In this document: in pieces, positions 34,504 to 46,500 of the stretch
How the letters are laid out: the number at the start of each line of letters is the position of its first letter
Numbering within the stretch: the first letter of the stretch is position 1
NCBI GenBank assembly: GCA_022818135.1
Contig: JAFMSR010000009.1
Location: 20,258,621-20,322,620, forward strand
DNA from: Saxidomus purpurata
Lineage: Eukaryota > Mollusca > Bivalvia > Venerida > Veneridae
Reading direction: 5' to 3'
DNA: 64,000 nucleotides
The notes under the pieces: model-generated
The model's database searches: none
Told to the model about the DNA's origin: nothing
What the model saw: the letters and a program-made list of their open reading frames with translations, nothing else
Translations under genes and position numbers: made by a program

Positions 34504-37500
34504 GTAAGTATCTGTGTTGTCATTCTTACGTATATTTTTTATTTGAGGTGGTCAACGTTTTTCGACAATATACTGCAAGTAAAATCTACGAGCAATAAAC
34601 ACCAGTTAACACAGCAATTCAAGATGATAAGAAAGCAATTTAGAAATTTTAAAGGTAAAAGTATTTTAATAAGAAAATTATTTAAATTTAATATTTTCAG
34701 TCAGCGATAGAAACCTCTTCGAAAATACATATGAATACGATGTAATGCATCGTAAACAAAATGTTCTTTTAAATGGATAAATAACTACATAAAGATGTGT
34801 GGTTTGTTTATTTGTTTTATCTTTTCCGTGTATATAAAGCACACACTTTGTCGTTTGGGTGCTAGAAACAATATAAAAGTTGTGCAATTTTAAGTGTTAT
34901 AAGCCGTAGATAAATTTGGGGTAAACCATACATGTAGCAGATTATATTCTCTAAACATAAAATAAATGTGTGCAGTGGACGTAAAATGATAAATAAATAC
35001 GATTTTAAACCACACAATGTGTCGCAAAATGCCTCATTTTAGCACAAATAATCAGAATTATAGATGTCCTCTGTAATAAATCGCTATCCAACCATTAATT
35101 GTACAACAGAACTTTTATATGTATCATTGCACGTTTTTATTCAACGTATTTTAAAACGCCGAATTTACCGATAATGACTGAAATATATGGCATAAACTTT
35201 CAGATTTAGTGATAATGCTTGCAAATGTTATATTATTTACGCGTTTGCTCAATCATTTAATTTGACACCAGTTTTAGGGAATGTCTCTTTAATGATCAAT
35301 GTAACTGCATACATGTATCATATACTGTAATTTCAACAGACGTGCTCTCTCATTTTCCCTTTCTTATTGATCAAAGTAGGAAACTCTTGATTATTGTCTT
35401 GTCAGACGAAGTGAGAATGTAATTATCATGGTTGGCAGTATGTGAAAGGTGCGACACTTCACTGCTGTTTAGAGCGTAAAACTGATACCTTCTTTCAAAG
35501 TGAATATCATAATTTCAGTCGCTCCCTATATTTAGCAGATAAGATAATAAGATCTCCCCACAGATACATGTGTATATCGCCCTCGCCCCCCATATCTCCC
35601 AAAAGATAAAAAGTTGCCAACATTATTATACGTTTATTAGTTAAATATACTAGTAAAAATATGTAATAATTAACCTAAGTTAACAAGAAGACTCACTCAG
35701 AGAGTATGTTATTAAAACTTTCTCCTTTATTTTAAAGGGACATACCCTATAACTGATGTCAGACTAAATAGCATCCAAAACATAAATAATAGAATATTTG
35801 GAAGTATTATAACTCAACCGAAAAGACTCAGCTATGCATTTCCAGTCATTATCAATACAATCAGCGGTTTAAAGCTGATCGTTCTCAGTTACAGTTTAAA
35901 TTTGTATTTTTTTTTTAATTTACATAAATTTTCATAAATATAAAACTAAAGGCTAGAATCAAATTTTAAGCAAAAGTCTAGGTAGGAATTTGCAGATATC
36001 GATTGAGTATGTCGGTTACACGCACCGCTACACTGTATGTTTATACTGAAATTTCAAAAGCGTTTGCAACGCTTTTGAATTTGGTAGCGTATTTTTAACA
36101 ATTTAGAGATATACTTGGCACGAATTTATACTGGAGCCTTTTTTTATGACTATTTGTTCTAAAATACGTTACTTACAAACAGTTTGAAGAAGTTTATTTT
36201 TTTACCAAGATCTGAGAGCGAGCAGCTTTAAAATATACTGCAGTACTGTAAAACATTCAACAATCTATGTAAAGTTGTTGTTGTACAATTAATGGATGGA
36301 GGCGATGTATTACAGAAAACCTCTATATTGATTAATTGTGGTAAAATGAGGCATTTTTCGACATAGGTTCTTCTTTGAAATTGTATCTTTATATGATTTT
36401 ACGTCCATTGAACACAATCTATGTTTCGAGAATATAATCTGCTTGGTGTAGGAAGTGCCTCTTTAAATTGACATTGAAACTTGATTTGATGAAAGGAAAG
36501 AAAAAAATTAGGAAAATTAATTCGAATTTCATTTTAAAAAACTGCACTAAATTTGATGCGTTTATTTCATATGGTTGTGCATATTTTCCTGTAACAGCTA
36601 TACTTCTATACCAATTATCAATTTCCAAATTTACATAGGTGTATACTTCTAACTTAAAGATATCAGAGACGTTTTAGAAAAAAACTCAGTTTTCAGCATA
36701 GTCTATAGGTGAGCAATTTTAAAAACGAATGACTGATCTACAAAATACGTACAAAGTACTTTATACTTAAAGCTGCTCGCACTCAGTTACCGTTGGAAAA
36801 AAACTATAAAAACAAAATGACATTCTTATTCATAAATATAAAACTAAAGGCTAGAATGTAAAAATAAGCTAAACTCTAGGCAGGAATTTGCAGAAATCGA
36901 TTGAAAAGGTCGGTAATACGACACGGCTACACTTTTTATTTATATCGAAATGTCAAAAGCGTATTTTTTTTTAATTTAGAGATATACGTGACATGGATTT
37001 ATACTGGAGCCCTTTTATATCACCATATGTTCTAAAGTACGTAATTTACATACAGTTTGAAGATTTTTTTTACCAAAATATGAGAGCGAGCAGCTTAAAT
37101 TATTTGTCTGATTAGCATATTAAAATGAAAGTTCACCTAACAAAGTCGTCATTTTTATTAGGATGATCTAAAATGATTTTATCTGTTTTCAATAGTCTAA
37201 GAACTGAATTTGTTATTATGAATTCAGTTAAGTCATGCATTTTAGTTGTAACTTCGGCTACCTCGTAGTAATCAGGTTTGTTAGGGTAATAATTCGTGCT
37301 TTATTAATGATTCATCCTTTTAGTAAAATGGTCACTCACTTAATACATGTACCGACTCTAAGCAACATGCATATGACTCCAACATATTATGAAAGGATTA
37401 AACGTTTACATTAAAACAATCATTTGACTCAATCCAATTAGATTGCGATGAAAACTATCTCCTTTTTATTAGTTTTAAGGTTGCTAATACCGAAAATGTA

Positions 37501-40500
37501 AAGTAGATGAAAATCCTATAAAAACAGCGCAACAAACGTCACAAGTTATTGTATTAGAAAGATACACTACAGTAACTGTAACAGTCGCTCGTGCAAAATA
37601 TTTATAAATTTCATCTCTCGAGTTCATATATGTACACAATGAACATTATTAATATCATAAATAGCAAATGAAACGTTACATCATATGAAAATATTTGGCC
37701 ATTTACAAATTTACTTCCTCAAAGAGAGTTTCAAAAATTAATCGCATGGCAAAAAGACAAAGAAGCCATTTCCAACGAAACTCGATACTTATGAGTATCA
37801 CTAGATAGAGTTACTGTCTTACAAAATCCGATATATCTTACATTATGAGTATCACTAGATAGAGTTACCGATATATCTTACATAATGAGTATCACTAGGT
37901 AGAGTAACTGTTTTACAAAATCCGATATATCTTACATTATGAGTATCACTAGATAGAGTTACTGTCTTACAAAATCCGATATATCGTACATTATGAGTAT
38001 CACTAGATAGAGTTACTATCTTACAAAAGCCGTTATATCTTACATAAAATAAAGGAGTCACAAAGTACATACAGATCTATTGTAAAATACGATGACAATG
38101 TTAACAAAATAGATAGCAAAGACGTTATATTTTAACTACCTTAAAGTTTACAGTGAAACAATTAATGTTAGAACATGGCCCTTCAGTATTTTGATTACTA
38201 AAATATATATGACTGTAAAGGTTGAAAAAAACACCTTGTTTTGCAATTATAAAAGACCCATTTATCGATACTGTTTGCTTTTCAAGATCATAGTTACTGT
38301 ACATAATTTAAAAACCGAAGGGCCAAGATTGCTCTATATCGCTCGCCTGGCTACCATTGGTTATAATGTAAGTAATAAATAGAAGAAAGGGTCAATTTTG
38401 ACATGGGGGACATGATTTGAACACATTTGAAACATGTCAACTAGACAATGTTACATGCCAAATCAGCGAAGCTCTTGGCCTTGTGGTTTCAGAAATAAAG
38501 ATTTGAAAAGTTTTCCTCGAGCGGGGTTAATTGGAGCTGAGGTCATGATTTGAATTTTTCCACATAAGCATATATAAACACAAGTGATCCCTGGGCGGGG
38601 ACAGTTTTGACCCTGGGTGAATAATTTTAACAATATTGGTATAGGTCTACTAGGCAATCCCACAAGCTAAATATCTAAGCTCTAACCCTTGTAGTTTTAA
38701 AGAAAAAGATTTTTTATTTTTTCCAATATAAGCCTACGTTAGAACAAGTCATCCCCGTGCGGTCGGGGGTCATAATTCTAAAATTCTTGGTGGATGCCAC
38801 AAGCCAACTATCTAAGCTCTATGTATGCTTGAATTTGAGAAGAAGACTTTTATGGTGCTTCCTTTCCGTTGCCATGACCACCAAAGCTCTGCATGTAATA
38901 TAATTATTTGAACAATCATGAAGGGGCTTTATACAAGGAACATCCCTGCAAAGTTATATTATCGTTGGCCTAGTGGTTTCAGACGAGATGTCGTTTGAAG
39001 GAAGTTGTTAACGGGCGTACGGCAGACACCGGTCGGAATAAGATCCTTATAGCTCTCTCTGGCACCTTGTGTCAGGTGAGTCAAAAAAGCTAGATTATTC
39101 AAGAAACACCTTCTTTTGTATCCATTGAAGCACGTTGTCAAAGACATAGTATTATTTCGGGTATACTAATTGTATGGAAAATTTACTGTCTGTTGTTACA
39201 TAATTTAGTACAGACTCAGATACCTACAGGCTATACAAGAGTTACTGGATAAACTGTTTATTTTATCGTCTGTTTGTCATGTCCAAAGGATATATGAATA
39301 TTTCATAAAGCTCTCGGCTATCTCATAACGTAAGTTTTGGTTAATGATTTGTGGTCGGACATTTATGGCCTTTCTAAAAATACTGTTTTAAGTAGGAAGT
39401 AATTGCATTATATATGAATTCAGTAACAGCTATTGTAAAGAAATCGTAAAAATGTCATTTTGTCACCGTTAAATCCATTAAAAGTGAAAGCCTGTGAGTC
39501 AGAATATTTTCTTGTAAAATAATATTTTGTTACAAAGATCTTAGCCTTGCAACAGTATTCGAAGTCATTAATAAGTAATTTAGGACGCATTAATTGAAAA
39601 TAAGTAAAGTATAATGCCTAAAATCATTTTATTATTCATATATTTATTGTTCATATGATTTGACGTCAAATTGTGGTATGTGACATTACTATATTGAGTT
39701 AAAAATGACGCTATAGATGTACGTATTCAATAGGCTGTTATCTTATTATTCGTACTATCATGGGAAGTATTAGTATTCAAATATTGATATTCAAATATCG
39801 TAAATGTATATTGAAATTTAAATGTTTATATTGAAATTTCAAAAGCGTTTTCAACGCTTTTGATTTTTATAGCGTATTGTTGAAATTTAGAGATAAAAGT
39901 GACAGGAATTTATACTGAAGCCTTTTTATATGACTAGATGTTCTAAAATACATTATTTGCATACAGTTTGAAGAATTTTTTTTTACCGAATCCATTAGTA
40001 ATACTTATGGTTTTACCATCTATCGTTTTGCCCACCTGAGTCAACTATTTAGGCGATGAATGTCTGTCGTCCATCGACCTTTAACAATTAGTTTGTGAGT
40101 ACTCTATCATTTATATTATTAAAACTTTGGAACAATAGTCTCGAACAAATTCGATTATGAGATAGATCCTTTGTACATGTTTCAGCAGTCATTACCAATT
40201 GCGAATTTATATTTTGTATAACCTGAAGATCATAATCAACCAGGTTCGATTATGAATCAGATTGAACATATATAAGCAGAGTTTTACAGTGTATTTTCCT
40301 GGAGAGTTTCGATGTATAGATTTAAAAGCTTTCACTTTACTATCTAAACATATTCAAGCGAACGATGACTTTGCACATTGGCCCTCTTGTTAAATAATAT
40401 TAACCAAAATGCGAATAGGATACTGATCTAAGATGCAAATTTCTACTGACTTGCACAAACACGCATAAGCACGAAGGCACACAGTAAACTACACAGCTAT

Positions 40501-43500
40501 CTCCACTTGAAACCGTGAGCATTTCCTGGATGTATTTTAATTGATTTTGAGGACATGGCTCTTGACAGAGGATTAAATGTGTACTTTGTGAAGCATTAGG
40601 AACTTAATTTTCCATTTACACGCTTTGTTTCGCGTGAACTATGTTACTAATTCTACATAATGTGCAGGCAATGCTAATACCGCAATTTAATTGATTTTGT
40701 ATCCATTTTTGAACGAAACAAAATGTGAAATAATAACCCTGGAACATAAAGATCTTACTGTCCACATGGCAACACTTCTTTGAACGCTGTGGAACGTGTA
40801 ACAAGAAGGTTTCAGTTACAGTCGGTAGACCAAAGGGTTTAATTCAAATTCTTGGCAATACTGCTTTTTCCAAGACATCTGTCTACACTTTTACATTTTA
40901 CATATTGACCATCTTTATGACAAGCTTAGGAATGATAAGACAAAACAAAGCGTTTAGGACGTTTGTTGTAAATGACGTCATTTCCTGACGCTCTGTTTTG
41001 CTTTATAATTTCTAAGCTTGTCCTAAATGTGGTCAACATTTAAAGCTGCTCGCTCTCCGATTTTGGTAAAAAAAAAGTTCTAAGAACTGGATGTAAGTAA
41101 CGTATTTTAGAACATATAAAAAGGCTCCAGTATAAATTCATGCCACATATATCTGTCATAGGGGGTTCCGGGTGTGTGGCGCACAGTCGACCCACCTCGT
41201 CAGTTATCTAAGGGGGTCGCAGCGCTCCAGCTCCCACAGGGTACTCGCTCGCTTATTTTCGTAAATGGGGGAATTTGTATTAGCTCTGGTAGAGTCCCTG
41301 CGGTGTCATCCAGTGTGACACTTATGTACCCCAATGACAGAGGGTCAGCCCAGTGGTTTGGGCTTAAGCACTTATTGAAGAGCGTAAAACACTTCCAATA
41401 GTTTTCTGATTCACGCCACAGTAAATATCTTTCAACGATAACAACAATGATGTGAGATGTAACAAGTCCAGTTGTAAAGAAGTTATTTATAATGCAAGTG
41501 TATATAAAAAGTTGTGTAATATTTCTATAGTTATTTACTGTTATAATTTTGTATGTGAAAAGTTTAAATGTTTCTATGTGACTGACTAATTAAATCAAGT
41601 CTTATGTTATGCCACTGTGGCTAGTTATGCCACTAAAACATCATTTTGATCCTTTCACTTCAAAGTCTAAAATTCATCTCTTTTTTAAAAATTAAATATC
41701 AAAACATTTTGTAAAAGTTACTGAACAAAGAATAGCCAATCCAAGATTAATGGGTTGTACCCTAAAATATTAAATTAACCAATGAAAATCTTTATCTCAT
41801 CCCCTTCTCAAAAATGCCTAAAAGCTTTTAATGTCAGCTGACACCTATTACCAAAACAATGAAGTCAATTACACCAGACTGACCAGAAGCCAACCTGATT
41901 ACAAGGCATTTTTGTCAAGGATTATAAATATTTTCTAGTCTGTTGTATCAGCAGATGTTTTATCAAACAATTTACAAAAACCAAATAAATCCAATCAACA
42001 GGAAAATACTGATTTCCTGCATTTACATTTTTATAGAAATTGATAATGTTATTTTCATAACAATAATTTAACAGACTAAAATAATATTAAGATTTAGAGT
42101 CTTAGCATTGCAATCCTGAAAATAACTTGCAATGCAACTAAATGTATCATTTATTTAAAACAGAACAGATAAAAACATAATTCTTTAAATTTACACTATT
42201 ACATACCTCTAAATATCAAAAAATACGCTACCAGATTCAAACCCGTTGCAAACGCTTTTGAAATTTCACTATTAACATATAGTGTAGCGGCGCCGTGCAA
42301 CCGACATATTCAATCGATTCTGCAATTTCCTACCTAGATTTTTGCTTTTAATTTGATTCTAGCCTTTAGTTTTATATTTATGTATAAGTATGTAAATTTA
42401 AAAAAAAATATTTTTTTCAACGGTAACTGAGAGCGAGCAGCTTTAAATTGTAAAAGTGCAGAGAAATTTCTTGATTTATTTGTAACTAATCTCTTCAATT
42501 GAATTTATATTATTTATAATAAACTGAATGTGCCAGGATTTCAACGCAGTACTTAATGTGCTACCTATTGTAAATGGAAATAACGCTGCTGCCTGGAGCT
42601 CAACATACTCTCTCAGCATTTACTTCCCTTTACAACAATAAACTTTGAAAGATCAAAATACTCCGTTTAAATCGCTTGTTTATTCGTAATTTAAAACACT
42701 TCTAGTAACATGTACAATTATTGATGAATAAATTCTCTTTTGAAACATGTGAGGTTTAATCAATTTTAAATTTTGTTTGCGTCGTTATCAGCGTTTAACG
42801 TCATTATTTTGGCATTTGAAACTTGTTTATGTTTACAGGACAATTTATCTTAGTCTTTTGAGTGTGTTGCGCGAGTTGAGATAATGCCAAAATCAATTTT
42901 TTCCAGGATCGCATCAAAAAAAGTTTGATTTAGAAGTGAAAACATCAAGTCAAATACAAAATGTCATGACTCTGATCAGAGGAATAAAATAGGAATGCAG
43001 TTAAGTACAAGTAAAATAAATTATGTTAACGACGATTAATGCATTAAACTGCCGGCACGTATTTCAAACTTGTTTATGTTTAAATGACTATGTAAACTGT
43101 TATAGCTCAATATAAACGATAAATTAAATTATTTATCAGTTCTAAAGTGAGGGCAATTATAAAATGCTTAAAACGACCAGATCTTGCTAAAGTTTGTTCA
43201 GATAGAAATTATCACTTTCCAATACTAGATTTAAGGTTCCAGTTTTAACTGTAATTTTAGTAAGGCCACACCAAATTAATTACTTGGTCAACGGATTTCC
43301 CGCTCCATTATTTTTCAAAATCAAAAAAAAATATTATTTTTTTCAATTTGAGCTTCCGCCCGCATCAATTTTATAAACCAAGACCAAAAATTCAAAGCGG
43401 GCCTTTTTGTCGCGGAGAACTCGTAAATTTAGTACTTTCAAACCTACAATTCGATTATAAACGCCAGCAGAACATGTTCCCGCTACTTTATTTGTATAAT

Positions 43501-46500
43501 CATGACTACCATATTGTCAAAATGGCAGCCACCAGTATGAAAATTTTCGGTGCATAGAATGACCGAAAAAACGAAAAAGACCGAAAAACAGTTTATGAAG
43601 ACCGACAACAACTTATTTTTTAAAAGAGTATATATAACTTACAGTTGAAATGAAGAAATTTGTAAATATTGTATTACAAATCAAGTTAAAAGATCGAAAA
43701 ACAAATATTGCAGACCGAAAACTTTCTGAAATTAGCACTCCAGATTTTGTAATGGATGCAGCACAGGAACTTATCAAAACAAACAAAAATATTTATTACA
43801 TACAAATTCCTTCATTTTTTTAATACTCAAGTTATAAACCGTACATTATCTTTTGAAACAAAGTTGTTTTTGGTAAAGACAAATCATTTTTCGGTTCTTT
43901 TTCAGTCTTTTTTTTTTGTATTTTACGGTCTTTTTCGGGCATTCTAAATTTTTGTTGTTAACATAAACCAGGAAAGCGTCGGTGGAAGACGAGTTGCTGT
44001 CCAGACAGACAACTCGGAAACATTTAAAGACATTTAGTGTGCCCTCTGTGTAAAAATTGTATTGATAATGGCGCTGAGGCTAAAACTTTGGGAAGGAAAA
44101 TATCAAGAAACTAGCAAGTTTTTAGCATTGTGAAATTGAACAATTATCTCTAGTCAAAACACTTATGGTCAGAAGAAGTGCAGTAAAAGAGCATATGCAT
44201 TGACTTAACTAAAGAAGTTGTTCTGTGGGTTATTTTGATATGACTAACAAATGGGTTTCATTATAAAGTATTTGGGCATAAATTGAAATACACATTAGTC
44301 TGATCGTATGTTAAATGATAAAACTGTTTCTCTTTCAAAAGACTTGTTGTATTGGCTGTACATGTATGTAAGAAAACAAAATATGGTCTTTTTAAAAGAA
44401 TAAAAATATTTTCTTGCAAGAAACACTTTATTATACCGCTGTAAACTTAGTACTGGCGTATGTAGGAGTCACTTTGTGGTCTGCACCTTTTTGGCAGTTT
44501 ATATTTAAGGTGTCTGTAGCTCTTTTATAATCTATTTCCAAAAAAACAAAAATAATATCAAACAGGGAATGCCACGTACCAAAAACGCAGCCTAGTCTTT
44601 TTTTATCTGTTTTGACAGTGAATATTTGTTTTTGTGGGGAGTTTTTAATTTTTTTAACAAATCACTCTTCGCCCGCTCCAAAAATGGTTGAATTGGAAAA
44701 AAAATATTTTAATTATTTTTTCGCTCGCTCCTATTTTTTTAGGATATATTCCGATGACCAAGAAATTAAATTGGTGTGGCCTAATGGCTATTTAAAACAT
44801 GTATACAATACATCACTAAAAACAGTTATAACATCAATACTTCCAATACTTTGCAACATGTTTTACGCGAATATCATCCGTAGGTTTCGTCATTTAGCAG
44901 GTGGGCAGTTTACCTAGCAATCGTTCTTGAGAAGAACGAGTGCTAGACTTCTATCCTCCGTAAAAAACTGCCAACTTTCTCATATCAAAATATATGGTCG
45001 GTAGCAGGGCTTGACGACTTCAAGTTATTCTAATTTTTCTTGGTGATGAGCCTTGCTCTTCAATTGGTCAATTCAGTTAAGTATGAATCAGTGTGTAATC
45101 GTCCTTTTCAAATTTACAGATTAGAAATTAATCCGGATGAAGGTTGTGTTACCTTACTAAAACTAACAAAATGTATATATATATTAGTAATAATCAGTTA
45201 GATTTCAACAACAATCACCATTTGTATGTGCCTGAGCACTTGTGTACTAATTGTTTTCATTGAGTACACTAGTTATGTGCTCAGTATGTAGTAGTCAAAA
45301 ATCATCGCAATGGTAAAAATGCCCGATAACGTTCTAAATAACAAATTATTATTTACTGACGTAAGACATATTTTAAAAAGGTGTTAATATTAGCGATACA
45401 TTTGCAAATACACATATTTACTACGCCATCTATTGTAAACGTTCTATGCAATGTCAATTTACGGAACTATTCAGTGAATGACATTTGCTGTATCAGCAGT
45501 TTATTCTCAATTGCATGCTCTTTAGGAAAGCGTCTGACATTGAATACCGACAAGTCAGTCAATAAATGGCGACATTGACCTCCTCCTAGGTTTTGTATCA
45601 AATGTTCTGCTGCAGGTGTTTCATATTCATTCTGGAAAAAAGTAATCGGTATTCATATAATTCACCTTCAGAACTATTTAACCTAGATAAACTGTAATGC
45701 ATACGTAATATAACAACAGTCGGTTGATTTGCAGACGATATTATATTTTTAGTCTACTTATTTGATGCGATCTTTTGTGCGATGTCGTATACTGAAGTGT
45801 CGTCAAAAACAAAGAGAAAATAAAATACAATCTTACATTATCTTTCTACCTATATCAATTGTGTATAAGACACCGCATTCATTTATTTGTATAAGGTACG
45901 TGAGAAACATCGCGAAGACAAAAAGCAGTTATTTTCACTGCCGCGACGTGGATCTATTTTCGCGCATGAACATGCATATGTTTACATCCTACACGAACGC
46001 TTTCTAGTTTATCTGATACAGACACTTTAATGCGGATGATGTTTTTAACTCAAATATAAAGAAGTGTCAGATGCGCATTTATGAAATGCAAATGAAATGA
46101 CAAGTCGAATGTATAATATTCCTGGATTGAAAAATTGATTCTTTTGTGCACCTTTTAATTGGATAACACCGCATTAAAAATGTCAAAAATACTCCTGCCT
46201 TCTCAGTCTTTCATGAATTGATTTACAATTTTAGAACATTAATAGCAGACTGTGTTGTTAATTCCAAATTAATTTTAATCATTTGTGTAGAGTCATTATA
46301 CTTTCCCGACGTCACTTTTTCAAGTAATGTATTTGATAAGAAAAACAAGGATTGATTTTGTTTTCCTTATACGCATGTCACGTTTTTTTAGGTGGTAGCA
46401 TTTCATATTAAGCTTTTATTTCACTAACTATACGCCATACAAAGTATCAAGTACGTCATACCGTGTGTAACTAGATATTATTATTCTTGTTATAGATGGG

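Larger units (their letters stand above)
43264..44781. mobile_element. PIF/Harbinger-like element with TAA target duplication
   Basis: GGCCACACCAAATTAATT at the left and AAATTAAATTGGTGTGGCC at the right, continuing as CTTGGTCAACGGA and its complement TCCGATGACCAAG. TAA flanks both sides (43261-43263 and 44782-44784). A 3-bp TWA duplication with GG-starting termini is typical of PIF/Harbinger. No transposase or Myb-like frame was found, so the copy is non-autonomous. It carries an inner inverted GACCGAAAAA module and a family E fragment. Confidence 0.8.

Noticed and set aside
37791..38047. Possible CRISPR-like array
   Set aside because: The 54-bp units are contiguous tandem repeats without unique spacers, in a eukaryotic intron.
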